A DNA stretch of 55,132 nucleotides. Origin: Prevotella sp. KH2C16. GTDB taxonomy: Bacteria > Bacteroidota > Bacteroidia > Bacteroidales > Bacteroidaceae. Below the pieces are notes generated by a model that had not been told where the DNA came from, did no database searches, and worked only from the letters and a program-made list of their open reading frames with translations. Shown one piece after another: positions 42,796 through 51,726 of this stretch. How positions within the stretch are numbered: the first letter of the stretch is position 1; every line of letters starts with the position of its first letter. The position numbers and the translations under genes are program-made. The stretch is from positions 1 to 55,132 of the forward strand of contig NZ_FOOW01000019.1 in the NCBI RefSeq assembly GCF_900113305.1. The letters run 5' to 3'.

Positions 42796-44154
42796 ATGAA
42801 AAAAAATAGAATTCTGCTCTGCCTTGCACATATGTCAGGGAATGAGATGAAATATATAAAAGAAGCCTTCGACACCAATTGGGTTGTTCCACTTGGCCCG
42901 AATGTGAATGCGTTTGAAGAGGAGTTGAAGCGGTTTGTAACCTCTTCAAGCCATTCCGATGGGGAGAAGCGTTATGAGGGAGAGAATTATCCAGACACAA
43001 TCAATGCCCATGAGAGCAATCCGGACAACCTATGGCCAGACTCATTACCCGCATTAGAGAGGAAACAGGTTGTGGCTCTCTGCTCGGGCACTTCAGCCGT
43101 GCATCTTTCCTTGGTGGCATTAGGCGTGAAAACTGGCGACGAAGTGATTTGTCAGAGCTTCACATTCTGTGCCAGTTCGCACCCGGTAACCTATCAAGGA
43201 GCTGTTCCCGTGTTCGTGGATTCGGAACGGGACACTTGGAATATGGATCCAGAATTGTTAGAAGTGGCTATCAAAGACCGTATCGAGAAAACGGGCAAGA
43301 AGCCTAAGGCCATCATCGTGGTATACCTCTATGGCATGCCCGCAAAGATCAAGGAAATCATGCAGGTGGCAGGGAAATATGACATTCCGCTGATAGAAGA
43401 TGCCGCCGAGGGACTTGGCTCGAGATACGATGGTCAGGTGGTGGGTACATTTGGCAAGTATGGCGTGATGAGTTTCAATGGCAACAAGATGATTACGACT
43501 TCGGGAGGCGGAGCCTTGATTTGCCCGGACGAGGAGAGCAAGAATCGAGTAATGTTCTTTGCTACCCAGGCTCGCGAAGCTTTCCCATATTATCAGCATG
43601 AAGAGATTGGCTACAACTACCGGCTGAGTAACATCTGTGCAGGTATCGGCCGTGGTCAGCTGACCGTTCTGGACGAGCATATTGCCCACCATCGACATAT
43701 CGCAAAACTATATGCAGAAGGTTTCAAAGATATGGAAGGCATCACTTTTCATGGAAATCCCGATGAGCATTGCGATTCTAATTTCTGGCTGAATACCATA
43801 ACCTTGGATTCTAATCTCAGGGTTGCAGGTCAGGATGAGGCCTATCATGAGGCCGTGAAAGGAGCTGTCGGCGGGGCTGCTGGTGTAGTTCACTCTACCG
43901 GGAAAGTCCATACAGACTGCGAGCCTAATACGAATGTAGAGGCCATGCGTGTGGCCTTGGACAAGGCCAATATAGAAAGCCGTCCCTTGTGGAAGCCCAT
44001 GCACAGGCAACCCGTATACAAGGATTGTCCCGCATACGGTAACGGAGTGAGCGAAAGCATCTTCAAGACAGGGCTTTGCCTTCCATCCGGTCCACTAGTA
44101 ACGGATGACGACATTGCCTACATCATAGATGCCATTAAGAAGTCGATTGTTTAG
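42796..44154 (+). CDS. DegT/DnrJ/EryC1/StrS aminotransferase
   Basis: 452 residues, against about 370-410 for relatives. PLP enzyme putting an amino group on a 4-keto sugar nucleotide: 'VVALCSGTSAVHLSLVALGVKTGDEVICQSFTFCAS', 'PLIEDAAEGLGSRY' (PLP Asp), 'SFNGNKMITTSGGG' with the Schiff-base Lys at 231, 'YNYRLSNICAGIGRGQL'. Closest remembered relatives are WcfR/PglE-type. Residues about 49-88 ('TSSSHSDGEK...LERK') are an extra polar loop, and a second G/V-rich loop lies at about 355-375. The dehydratase gene following by 33 bases supplies its 4-keto substrate. Confidence 0.9.
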   Translation: MKKNRILLCLAHMSGNEMKYIKEAFDTNWVVPLGPNVNAFEEELKRFVTSSSHSDGEKRYEGENYPDTINAHESNPDNLWPDSLPALERKQVVALCSGTSAVHLSLVALGVKTGDEVICQSFTFCASSHPVTYQGAVPVFVDSERDTWNMDPELLEVAIKDRIEKTGKKPKAIIVVYLYGMPAKIKEIMQVAGKYDIPLIEDAAEGLGSRYDGQVVGTFGKYGVMSFNGNKMITTSGGGALICPDEESKNRVMFFATQAREAFPYYQHEEIGYNYRLSNICAGIGRGQLTVLDEHIAHHRHIAKLYAEGFKDMEGITFHGNPDEHCDSNFWLNTITLDSNLRVAGQDEAYHEAVKGAVGGAAGVVHSTGKVHTDCEPNTNVEAMRVALDKANIESRPLWKPMHRQPVYKDCPAYGNGVSESIFKTGLCLPSGPLVTDDDIAYIIDAIKKSIV

Positions 44155-44187
44155 GCAGTTTTTAGATACAAGCGAAATAGAAAGATT

Positions 44188-46131
44188 ATGTTGCATAAGA
44201 TATTAAACTGGTATTTCACGAAGAATGCGCTGCCTTATTGGTGCATTCTTCTATTGGACTTATTAATATGCTATTTGTCAGGCATCTTCGTGTTCTGGCT
44301 GTATTACCATGGAGCCGTTACGCTGGGAAATATAGGCATTCTGACAAAGACCATCTTTGTCTATATGATCTTCAACCTGATTGGCTTCAAGATTTTCCAT
44401 ACCTATTCGGGAATCATCCGTTACTCTTCCTTTGTCGATTTGGAGAGGGTGGGGCTGGCCATGGCGCTCTCGTGCGTCATAGCCTTGGTGTTCCATTACA
44501 TCATCTATCCTTTCCACGACTCATGGGGCTTCGTTCCTTTGGAAGGACGCCAGATCCTTGCGATGTATGTCATTGCGACGATTCTCATGTGGGCAATGCG
44601 TGTATTGGTAAAGAGCCTATATGATGTAGCCTTCAGTACTGATAAGGGAATACGCACTTTTGTATATGGTGTGAAGGAAGGTGGCGTCGGTCTCGCCAAG
44701 AATATTCGCAATGCGAAGCCGTCTCGTTTCCAACTGAAAGGATTCATTTCTCCGGAAGCCCGCTATGAAGGGCGTATCTTATTGGGTGAGAAAGTATATG
44801 AAGTGAATGACGACCTGCCCCATGTATTGAAGGGAATGAATATCCAGGCCGTGTTGGTATCTCCGTTGCAGAACGAACGATTCCGTGCGGATGAAGCTTT
44901 GCAGGACATGCTGATATCCAACAATGTCAAGATTTATATGACCTCTGCCACGCATGAATGGCATCCGGGAGAGGACATCAACATGACGCAGCTGAGGCCT
45001 ATCCATATAGAAGACTTGTTGCCAAGAAACCAAATCCAGGTAGACATGGACGCGATTGGCAATCTGCTATGTGGGCACAAGATTCTTATAACGGGTAGTG
45101 CGGGAAGCATTGGTAGTGAGATACTCCGTCAAATATCAGACTATAAGCCTTCGGAGCTGATGCTGATAGACTCAGCCGAGACACCACAGCACGACATTCG
45201 CATGATGATGGTGCGTCAATGGCCTGACATCAAGACCACCACGGTAGTGGGAACGATAGAGAATCAGGAACGGATGGAGCGGATATTCAGAGACTTCCGC
45301 CCAGACTATGTATTCCATGCTGCGGCTTATAAGCATGTGCCGATGATGGAGAACAATCCCTCGGAGGCCATTCAGAACAATGTCTACGGGACGAAGGTCA
45401 TAGCCGATCTCAGCGTGAAGTATGGTGTCAAGAAGTTTGTGATGCTGAGTACCGACAAGGCGGTGAACCCTACCAATGTGATGGGGTGTTCCAAGCGTAT
45501 CTGCGAGATATATGTGCAGTCGCTGAACGCTTCGGTTGCTAAGGGAGACCAGCTGATGTATAATGGCGAGAAAGCCATCACACAGTTTATCACGACCCGT
45601 TTCGGGAATGTGCTGGGGTCAAACGGTTCTGTCATTCCCCTGTTTGAAGAGCAGATCAAGAACGGCGGCCCCATCACGGTTACCGATCCAAACATCATTC
45701 GCTTCTTCATGTTGATACCCGAGGCATGCAAGCTCGTATTGGAAGCCGGAACACGCGGCAAGGGTGGGGAAATCTTTGTCTTCGACATGGGCAAGCCCGT
45801 GAGGATAGCGGATTTGGCAAAGCGCATGATCAGATTGAGCGGAGCTACGAATGTAGAAATAAAGTATACTGGGCTTCGCGCAGGAGAAAAGCTTTATGAA
45901 GAGGTGCTCTCAAATGACGAGAACACGGTTCCGAGCTTCCACGAGAAGATCCGTATCGCGAAGGTGCGGAAATATGATTACGACACCGCGAATAAGCAAA
46001 TAGAGGATTTAATACATATTTCGCATACATACGATGAGATGGCCATCGTGAAGGCCATGAAGGAAATCGTGCCTGAATATGTGTCTAAGAACTCTGTATT
46101 CTCAGCTCTGGATACTTCAAAAGCCAATTAA
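44188..46131 (+). CDS. Membrane-anchored UDP-N-acetylglucosamine 4,6-dehydratase (CapD/PglF/WbpM type)
   Basis: 647 residues. Four N-terminal membrane segments (about 18-130), a first Rossmann-like domain, then from about 303 the NAD site 'GSAGSIGSEILRQI', 'HAAAYKHVPMMENNPSEAIQNNVYGT', and the active site 'LSTDKAVNPTNVMGCSKRICEIY', with Met/Lys in place of Tyr-x-x-x-Lys as in this subfamily. Ends 'GLRAGEKLYEEVLSNDENT'. Removes water from UDP-GlcNAc to the 4-keto-6-deoxy sugar at the inner membrane. Its product would feed the aminotransferase upstream. Confidence 0.92.
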   Translation: MLHKILNWYFTKNALPYWCILLLDLLICYLSGIFVFWLYYHGAVTLGNIGILTKTIFVYMIFNLIGFKIFHTYSGIIRYSSFVDLERVGLAMALSCVIALVFHYIIYPFHDSWGFVPLEGRQILAMYVIATILMWAMRVLVKSLYDVAFSTDKGIRTFVYGVKEGGVGLAKNIRNAKPSRFQLKGFISPEARYEGRILLGEKVYEVNDDLPHVLKGMNIQAVLVSPLQNERFRADEALQDMLISNNVKIYMTSATHEWHPGEDINMTQLRPIHIEDLLPRNQIQVDMDAIGNLLCGHKILITGSAGSIGSEILRQISDYKPSELMLIDSAETPQHDIRMMMVRQWPDIKTTTVVGTIENQERMERIFRDFRPDYVFHAAAYKHVPMMENNPSEAIQNNVYGTKVIADLSVKYGVKKFVMLSTDKAVNPTNVMGCSKRICEIYVQSLNASVAKGDQLMYNGEKAITQFITTRFGNVLGSNGSVIPLFEEQIKNGGPITVTDPNIIRFFMLIPEACKLVLEAGTRGKGGEIFVFDMGKPVRIADLAKRMIRLSGATNVEIKYTGLRAGEKLYEEVLSNDENTVPSFHEKIRIAKVRKYDYDTANKQIEDLIHISHTYDEMAIVKAMKEIVPEYVSKNSVFSALDTSKAN

Positions 46132-46140
46132 TAGAGCCGG

Positions 46141-47217
46141 ATGACTCGGAAAGACTTTCTTTTCCAGATGATTGCCTCGGCTTTGTGGAAGAAGCCTACG
46201 GAGTCTTTTGAAATGCCTTCCGGCGCCTATAAGAGCCTTATGGAGTTGGCAAGCAGGCAGACTGTAACGGGTCTGCTTTGTCAGTCTTTGATGTCGAACA
46301 ATGTGAAGTTGCAGAAAATGGACGCTATCAATACTTTTGCAAACTTGCGCGACATTCGAGGAGTGAACGAGAATCTTAATGCGGAGCTCATTGCCTTGTG
46401 CAGCCTGTTGAGGGAAAGGCATATCAAGTTCATCGTGGTGAAGGGAGCAACCATCGGCGCATTGTATCCCGAGGCATCATCGAGGATACCGGGAGATGTG
46501 GATTTCTATTGCGGCACGGATAATTTTGAACAGGCAAAGTCTGCAATCTCCGAGGCTTGGAATGTAGAATACGAGGCAGATGAGGCTGGCGAGCAGCACA
46601 TAGCATTCGTGCATAACGGCATTGTGTTCGAGATGCACTACCTTCTTCTGAAATTCACTTCACCGAGGCTACAGGCAGTTTTCGACCGAATGATTCTCGA
46701 TGCCAAGCCATGCACTCGCAATGTAGAGGGCGTCGAAGTGCCGATTCTTTCGCCCGAGGCAGAATTAGTCTATACCTATCTTCATCTTTATCATCATTTT
46801 ATAGAGTTAGGGGTGGGACTACGGCAGATTTGTGATTTTGCCGTTTTGCTGAATCAACGCTATGATAACCATAAAGTCAGGCTGCTTCTTGAGGAGTTTG
46901 ATATCAGGCGGGGCTTTACCGCTTTCGAGGCTATCTGCGTGGAGAAACTCGGGCTGGACGAGGCTGTCCTCCCTGTGGCGATAGACAAGAAAGACAGAAA
47001 TAGGATAGAGCCTGTCCTGCAATTGGTATTTGAGGGAGGAAACTTTGGCAAGTATAGTCAGAAGTATACGGTGAGGAGTGGAATACGGTATTATATAGAC
47101 TCCTTTACCAGGAAGATTCGAAATTACTGGCAATTCTATTCTTTGTCGCCCACCATGATGAGGAGCCTTTTCTTCAGGAGTATTCCGAAGAAAATCGGAC
47201 AGGCCTTGAAAAGATGA
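46141..47217 (+). CDS. Nucleotidyltransferase-fold protein of polysaccharide loci
   Basis: 358 residues. 'KFIVVKGATIGALYPEASSRIPGDVDFYCG' at about 98-127 carries G-x-x-x and D-x-D typical of the 'uncharacterised nucleotidyltransferase' family common in Bacteroidetes capsule loci; 'FEMHYLLLKF' and 'LVYTYLHLYHHFIELGVGLRQICDFAVLL' follow. The conserved acids suggest nucleotide transfer but no reaction is known. It starts 9 bases after the dehydratase stop and is the last plus-strand gene of the locus. Confidence 0.75.
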   Translation: MTRKDFLFQMIASALWKKPTESFEMPSGAYKSLMELASRQTVTGLLCQSLMSNNVKLQKMDAINTFANLRDIRGVNENLNAELIALCSLLRERHIKFIVVKGATIGALYPEASSRIPGDVDFYCGTDNFEQAKSAISEAWNVEYEADEAGEQHIAFVHNGIVFEMHYLLLKFTSPRLQAVFDRMILDAKPCTRNVEGVEVPILSPEAELVYTYLHLYHHFIELGVGLRQICDFAVLLNQRYDNHKVRLLLEEFDIRRGFTAFEAICVEKLGLDEAVLPVAIDKKDRNRIEPVLQLVFEGGNFGKYSQKYTVRSGIRYYIDSFTRKIRNYWQFYSLSPTMMRSLFFRSIPKKIGQALKR

Positions 47218-47283
47218 AAAAAGGTTGCCGGGGAGGTGCATATAGGCCGTCATTATCAGGGCTACTGGCCATCTGCAATCTTT

Positions 47284-47371
47284 GATTCTGTCATAGAAAC
47301 TCCGTGTTTCAGCCGTTGAAACATTCTGTTTCAGCCATTGAAAACCTTGGTTTCAGTCATTGATACTTACT
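47284..47371 (+). repeat. Intergenic array with 22-nt period (array C)
   Basis: Four 22-base units start at 47284, 47306, 47328 and 47350. Core: GTTTCAGCC-[GA]TTGAAA in units two and three, GTTTCAGTCATTGATA in unit four, GATTCTGTCATAGAAA in unit one. Each contains a TTTCA...TGAAA dyad. It lies in the gene-free stretch 47218-47578 between converging operons; the rest of that stretch (for example the GC-rich 47500-47570) shows no clear feature. Confidence 0.75.
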
Positions 47372-47578
47372 TTTCTTGCCATCACAATGGCTGTTTCGAA
47401 TTACAATAAACTCTTTTTCCCTTTATCAACTGAATCAGTGGAAGCTTCTTTTGCAGGCGTACTGATTTGATGGACACAGGCGAAAAAGCCGTACGGAAAT
47501 GACCGGCAGCCGGTCGCGCCAGCCGCGCCGAACCGTGAGCGTCTCGGTCTAAGGGTGATAAAGTCGGGGTATAGTATG

Positions 47579-47610
47579 AATGAGGGGGAGCTGAAAAGCT
47601 CCCCCTCATT
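47579..47610 (-). terminator. Terminator of the rfbA-wzc-HAD unit
   Basis: AATGAGGGGGAGCT and AGCTCCCCCTCATT form a perfect 14-base stem with a four-base loop just after the HAD gene stop on the minus strand. No U-run on that strand, but the stem is very strong. Confidence 0.75.
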
Positions 47611-47613
47611 GGT

Positions 47614-48045
47614 TTATTTGCTCCACCAGTGCTTTTTCTTCGGCACCTGTTGGTCGGTCAGTCTGTTCATTGATTCCCTCAATATCTGCCGGTAGCTTTT
47701 CCTTGTGCTTATAATCTGATAGATTTGTCCCCAGTCGGGCAAGCCTCCGATGTTGCGGTCATCGATAAAATAGTCTGCCTTGATCTTCCGCGAGAAATGG
47801 TTGTTTTTGTCTTTCTCCTCTTCAGGATAATCCTTGTTCACGGCATAGAACTCGACCCCGCGCTCTTTGCACCAGTCTATGGCATCTTGAAGGAGCTGGC
47901 CTTCACGGACACTCCACAGGATGAGCCGATGGTGGTCGTGGATAAGCATGCGAAGAGTTTCCGTTGCAAACGGAATCTCCTCGCCGATATTAGGGTATTC
48001 GTGGGTAACGATTGTACCGTCGAAATCAACTGCTATGGTCGCCAT
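47614..48045 (-). CDS. Small HAD-like hydrolase
   Basis: 143 residues. HAD motif I 'AVDFDGTIV' at the start, 'LILWSVREG' as motif II (Ser), 'YFIDDRNIGG' as the acidic motif IV, and a basic conserved Lys (K-I-K-A-D). No cap domain. Similar in length and layout to small Bacteroides HAD phosphatases seen beside capsule genes. Substrate unknown, possibly a sugar phosphate. Starts 2 bases after the Wzc-like gene stops, so cotranscribed. Confidence 0.8.
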   Translation of the reverse strand: MATIAVDFDGTIVTHEYPNIGEEIPFATETLRMLIHDHHRLILWSVREGQLLQDAIDWCKERGVEFYAVNKDYPEEEKDKNNHFSRKIKADYFIDDRNIGGLPDWGQIYQIISTRKSYRQILRESMNRLTDQQVPKKKHWWSK

Positions 48046-48047
48046 GG

Positions 48048-50531
48048 TTACTTCTTAATTGAGGTATCGTTCTTGTCGCCATAGTGGCTGTTGCTGTAGT
48101 TGCCGTATGAACTGTAAGAGCCATAGTTGCCATAGTTTCCGTAATGCCCGTAATGGCCGTATCTGCCATACTTGCCATATTTGCCATAGCCATAATAGTA
48201 ACCATATTTCTTTTTGCTCATATCAATGCCATTGATAATAATGGCCATATTAGGCAACTTCTTTTCCTCGGCAAAGGTATTGATAAGGCTGAAGGTACTC
48301 TTGGCCGTATAGTCGGCCCGGCACATATAGATGCAGGCATTGGCCACGCGACCAATCTGCAGGGTGTCGGTAACCAGACCGGCCGGCGCTGTATCGATGA
48401 GGATATAGTCGTAATGTTTCTTGAGTTCGTCAAAGATATCGTCAAGACTCTTGCGTGCCACCAGTTCTGCTGGGTTGGGAGGTATCGGGCCGGCCATGAG
48501 CAATTCGAGGTTGTTGTTGATGCCCGAAGGGAGAATCTGTTTCTGAATATCTTCCCACGACGGATTCTCCTTTACAAGGAGCGGGGTTATGCCATGGATA
48601 TGGTCGTCTATCTCAAATAGTTCGGCAAGTCGTGGCTTACGGATATCAAGACCTACGAGAATGACCTTCTTGCCGAGCAATGCAAAGCTGACGGCAAGGT
48701 TGGCAGCATTGAATGTCTTGCCTTCGCCCGATGTGCTGGAGGTGAACATTATGACTTTCTCACCCTCCTTGAGCATGAACTGCAGGTTGGTGCGCACGCT
48801 TCGGAAGATTTCCTCCATCTGGTTGTTTTGGTTTTCGTGGACGACGATGTCGGCTTTGGTCTTGGCCGTCTCGCTCGCCACGGCGACATCTGCAAGAATT
48901 GGCAGCTTGGTGAGTTTTACCACATCTTCATGCCCCTCAATCTTATATCGGAAGAGCTGGACAATGAAGAGTATCAGCGCTGGAATTGCCAGACCGAGGA
49001 TGAGGGCTATGAGCAATATCATGCTTTTCTTCGGGCTGATCTGCCCGCCATAGTCAGGACCGTCCAGGAGTTTTCCTTTATCTGCAGTGGAGGCCAGCGA
49101 GATGGCATTTTCCTCTCGCTTCTGCAACAGCATCAGATAGAGTCCCGACTTTACTTCTTGCTGCCGGCCGATTTGGGTCAACATTCGTTCTTGTTCGGGA
49201 GACTCATTAACCTGTCCGGAATATTTGTTGAATTGTGAAGCAACGGCATTTCTCTGAATCTGCAGATTTGTCTTTGCCTGATTCATCGCGCGGTTGATGC
49301 TGCTGCTCAAGCCGTCCAGTTGTTCTGTAAGAGGCGTAACTGTTGGCGAGGTCTCCGAAGCACTCTTCAGTATCCGGTTGCGCTCCAAGACCAATTCATT
49401 ATATTTGTTTATCAAGCTGTTGACATTGCCGTCGCTGATACCTACATTCGCAGGAAGCAGTCCGTACTTCTCGCTTGAGCGCATGCTCTGCTGCACGCTG
49501 TTCAAAAGAGCCACCTGAGTGTTGGCATCGGCCAGTTTCTGGGAGTATTCATCGGAGTTCTGCATGGCCTGTGCGGCATTCATATTGAGCTGAACTACAT
49601 TGTTTCTTCTTTTGTAGCTTTCAAGTTGCCCTTCAGTACTACCCAGCTCAGCATTGATTTTCTCCAAACGTCCGTTGATGAATTCCTCGGTGTGCCGCGC
49701 AACTTCGTTCTTGTCTTCGTTGGCCTGCCGGTTATATACAACAACCAGTTGAGTCAGGTAGTCGATGGCACGCATTGGAACCTCGTCGGTGAGTGATAGC
49801 TGTGCAATGGTGGTCGTCTTCGAGGTCTGGATAACGGAAAGAGCCTTATTATATTTATAAGACATGGATTTCGGGGACACAATTTGCACTTTTATTCTCT
49901 GCCCGTCTTTCAGGGGAGTTCTACCATTGGAGGTAAATATTAAGGTTCCGGCCTGGGTTGCAATGGTTGCGGGGAGGGTGGAGAATGTTTTATCGAAACT
50001 GTATGGGGTAGAACCACTACCATAGGTTCCTGTTGCATGGTAGACTTTACCTTCGCGTTGTATCTCAAGGTCTACTGGTGCGGCAAGCGATTCAAGATGT
50101 ATGGGATCTATGTCGACACTGATGGGTTGCCCTTTGTATAAGATGACATCTTTTACCCGTCCTTCCGTACGGTAGGAAACATAAAGTTTTAGGTCTCTGA
50201 CTGTTTGCTCCGCGAGAGAATGGGATTTGAGAATTTCCATCTCATTGTCGATACCGTTGGAGTTAGAGATGAAACCAAGGTTGGTGGCATTCTTCAAAGA
50301 ACTCCCGCGCTGACTATTGTTTTCATCCTTGATTAGGAATTTCGCATTTGCCTGATAGACTGGGGTTGTGTAGCGCAGATAGATAGCGGCTATACCCAGG
50401 CAAATAATCAAGGAAAGCACGAACCATTTCCAATTTAGGATTACGGCTTTGTAAATCTGGGCAAAGTCGAATGAAGATTTTCCTTCCTGTTCCAGCGTTT
50501 CCTCTGAAACCAAATTCTTGTTTTCTTCCAT
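48048..50531 (-). CDS. Wzc-like tyrosine kinase / polysaccharide chain-length regulator
   Basis: 827 residues. Wzz domain: membrane segment at about 35-55, 'YQANAKFLIKDENN', long coiled coil (about 280-470) and second membrane segment 'KKSMILLIALILGLAIPALILFIVQLF' at about 505-530. BY-kinase: Walker A in 'TSSTSGEGKTFNAANLA' (about 595-610), A' 'VILVGLDIRKP', B 'YILIDTAPAG'. The tail from about 768 has some 16 tyrosines in about 55 residues in a Y-G-x rhythm, the autophosphorylation cluster. Controls length and export of the polysaccharide together with Wzy and Wza. No wza is seen in this window. Middle gene of the minus operon. Confidence 0.93.
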   Translation of the reverse strand: MEENKNLVSEETLEQEGKSSFDFAQIYKAVILNWKWFVLSLIICLGIAAIYLRYTTPVYQANAKFLIKDENNSQRGSSLKNATNLGFISNSNGIDNEMEILKSHSLAEQTVRDLKLYVSYRTEGRVKDVILYKGQPISVDIDPIHLESLAAPVDLEIQREGKVYHATGTYGSGSTPYSFDKTFSTLPATIATQAGTLIFTSNGRTPLKDGQRIKVQIVSPKSMSYKYNKALSVIQTSKTTTIAQLSLTDEVPMRAIDYLTQLVVVYNRQANEDKNEVARHTEEFINGRLEKINAELGSTEGQLESYKRRNNVVQLNMNAAQAMQNSDEYSQKLADANTQVALLNSVQQSMRSSEKYGLLPANVGISDGNVNSLINKYNELVLERNRILKSASETSPTVTPLTEQLDGLSSSINRAMNQAKTNLQIQRNAVASQFNKYSGQVNESPEQERMLTQIGRQQEVKSGLYLMLLQKREENAISLASTADKGKLLDGPDYGGQISPKKSMILLIALILGLAIPALILFIVQLFRYKIEGHEDVVKLTKLPILADVAVASETAKTKADIVVHENQNNQMEEIFRSVRTNLQFMLKEGEKVIMFTSSTSGEGKTFNAANLAVSFALLGKKVILVGLDIRKPRLAELFEIDDHIHGITPLLVKENPSWEDIQKQILPSGINNNLELLMAGPIPPNPAELVARKSLDDIFDELKKHYDYILIDTAPAGLVTDTLQIGRVANACIYMCRADYTAKSTFSLINTFAEEKKLPNMAIIINGIDMSKKKYGYYYGYGKYGKYGRYGHYGHYGNYGNYGSYSSYGNYSNSHYGDKNDTSIKK

Positions 50532-50549
50532 TATTTATTTGTGTTTTAT

Positions 50550-51428
50550 TTATTTTTCTTCTACCAAATGCATGAGATATTTTCCATATTCATTTTTCAA
50601 CATAGGCTTTGCGGCTTCACGAAGCTGATCAGAGTTAATCCAGCCTTTCTTGTATGCAATTTCTTCAAGGCAGGCAACTTTGAGGCCTTGTCGCTTTTCA
50701 ATGACTTCAATAAAGGTGCTGGCTTCGGAGAGACTGTCGTGTGTGCCTGTGTCCAGCCATGCGAAGCCACGCTGTAGAGTCTGGACTTTCAGCTGATTCA
50801 GTTTCAGGTATTCCTGATTGACGGTCGTGATTTCTAATTCTCCACGAGCACTTGGCTTTATATTCTTGGCAATCTCGATGACGCTGTTGGGATAGAAGTA
50901 GAGTCCCACTACTGCATAATTGCTCTTGGGGTGCCCGGGCTTTTCTTCTATGCTTAGGCAATTGCCCTCCGCATCGAATTCTGCAACGCCATAGCGTTCC
51001 GGGTCGTTTACATAATAACCAAATACGGTAGCTTTATGATTCCGCTCTGCATTGATCACGCTTTGTTCCAATAGGCCGGTAAACCCTGCACCATAAAAGA
51101 TATTATCACCTAATACCAAGCAGACACTATCGTTACCGACAAATTCTTCTCCTATAATGAATGCTTGCGCGAGGCCGTCTGGACTTGGTTGCTCTGCATA
51201 CTCAAAATTAACTCCTATGTTATGACCGTCTCCAAAGAGTCTTTTAAACCCGGGAAGGTCAAACGGGGTGGAAATGACAAGAATGTCCCGAATACCTGCC
51301 AGCATTAATGCTGAAACAGGATAGTAAACCATGGGCTTGTCGTATATAGGAATGAGTTGCTTGCTAATTCCTTTTGTTATAGGATAGAGACGAGTCCCTG
51401 AACCACCGGCAAGTACAATACCTTTCAT
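50550..51428 (-). CDS. rfbA: Glucose-1-phosphate thymidylyltransferase
   Basis: 292 residues. '[51 protein letters not shown]' is the nucleotide-binding G-G-x-G-T-R-L and the Lys-containing start; '[10 protein letters not shown]' (metal Asp), '[11 protein letters not shown]', '[14 protein letters not shown]', '[12 protein letters not shown]'. Makes dTDP-glucose from dTTP and glucose-1-phosphate, the first step to dTDP-rhamnose and related sugars. The other rfb genes (B, C, D) are not in this window. Leads the operon with the Wzc-like and HAD genes. Confidence 0.95.
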   Translation of the reverse strand: MKGIVLAGGSGTRLYPITKGISKQLIPIYDKPMVYYPVSALMLAGIRDILVISTPFDLPGFKRLFGDGHNIGVNFEYAEQPSPDGLAQAFIIGEEFVGNDSVCLVLGDNIFYGAGFTGLLEQSVINAERNHKATVFGYYVNDPERYGVAEFDAEGNCLSIEEKPGHPKSNYAVVGLYFYPNSVIEIAKNIKPSARGELEITTVNQEYLKLNQLKVQTLQRGFAWLDTGTHDSLSEASTFIEVIEKRQGLKVACLEEIAYKKGWINSDQLREAAKPMLKNEYGKYLMHLVEEK

Positions 51429-51478
51429 ATAGTTCTCATCTTTTAAGTGAAAAATGAAATATCATTTTTAATAATGTG

Positions 51479-51486
51479 CAAAGTTA
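51479..51486 (-). promoter_or_regulatory. -7 box (TAACTTTG) of rfbA
   Basis: On the minus strand TAACTTTG lies 50 bases before the rfbA ATG. Divergent from the promoter at 51639. No TTTG at the usual -33 distance. Confidence 0.6.
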
Positions 51487-51638
51487 CAACAAAATAATGA
51501 TATTCGGATAAATAACCCAAATATTTTTCAATGTTTATTTTAAATAAAGTCAGGAAATTTTATCGATAATGCATAAGTGATAGATCTTGCAATCCTTCAA
51601 GACTTCGATGGGAACAAGGAAATTAATGCATAAATTAT

Positions 51639-51669
51639 TTTGAAATATCATGAGTTTGTTGTAATTTTG
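51639..51669 (+). promoter_or_regulatory. Bacteroidetes promoter of the gene at 51727
   Basis: TTTG at 51639-51642, 19 bases, TAATTTTG at 51662-51669. Both elements and spacing fit the consensus. Confidence 0.75.
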
Positions 51670-51726
51670 TAGCTGACTTCTATGGTGGAAGTGTAAAAAT
51701 TAAATATAAAAAATATTATAAACATT

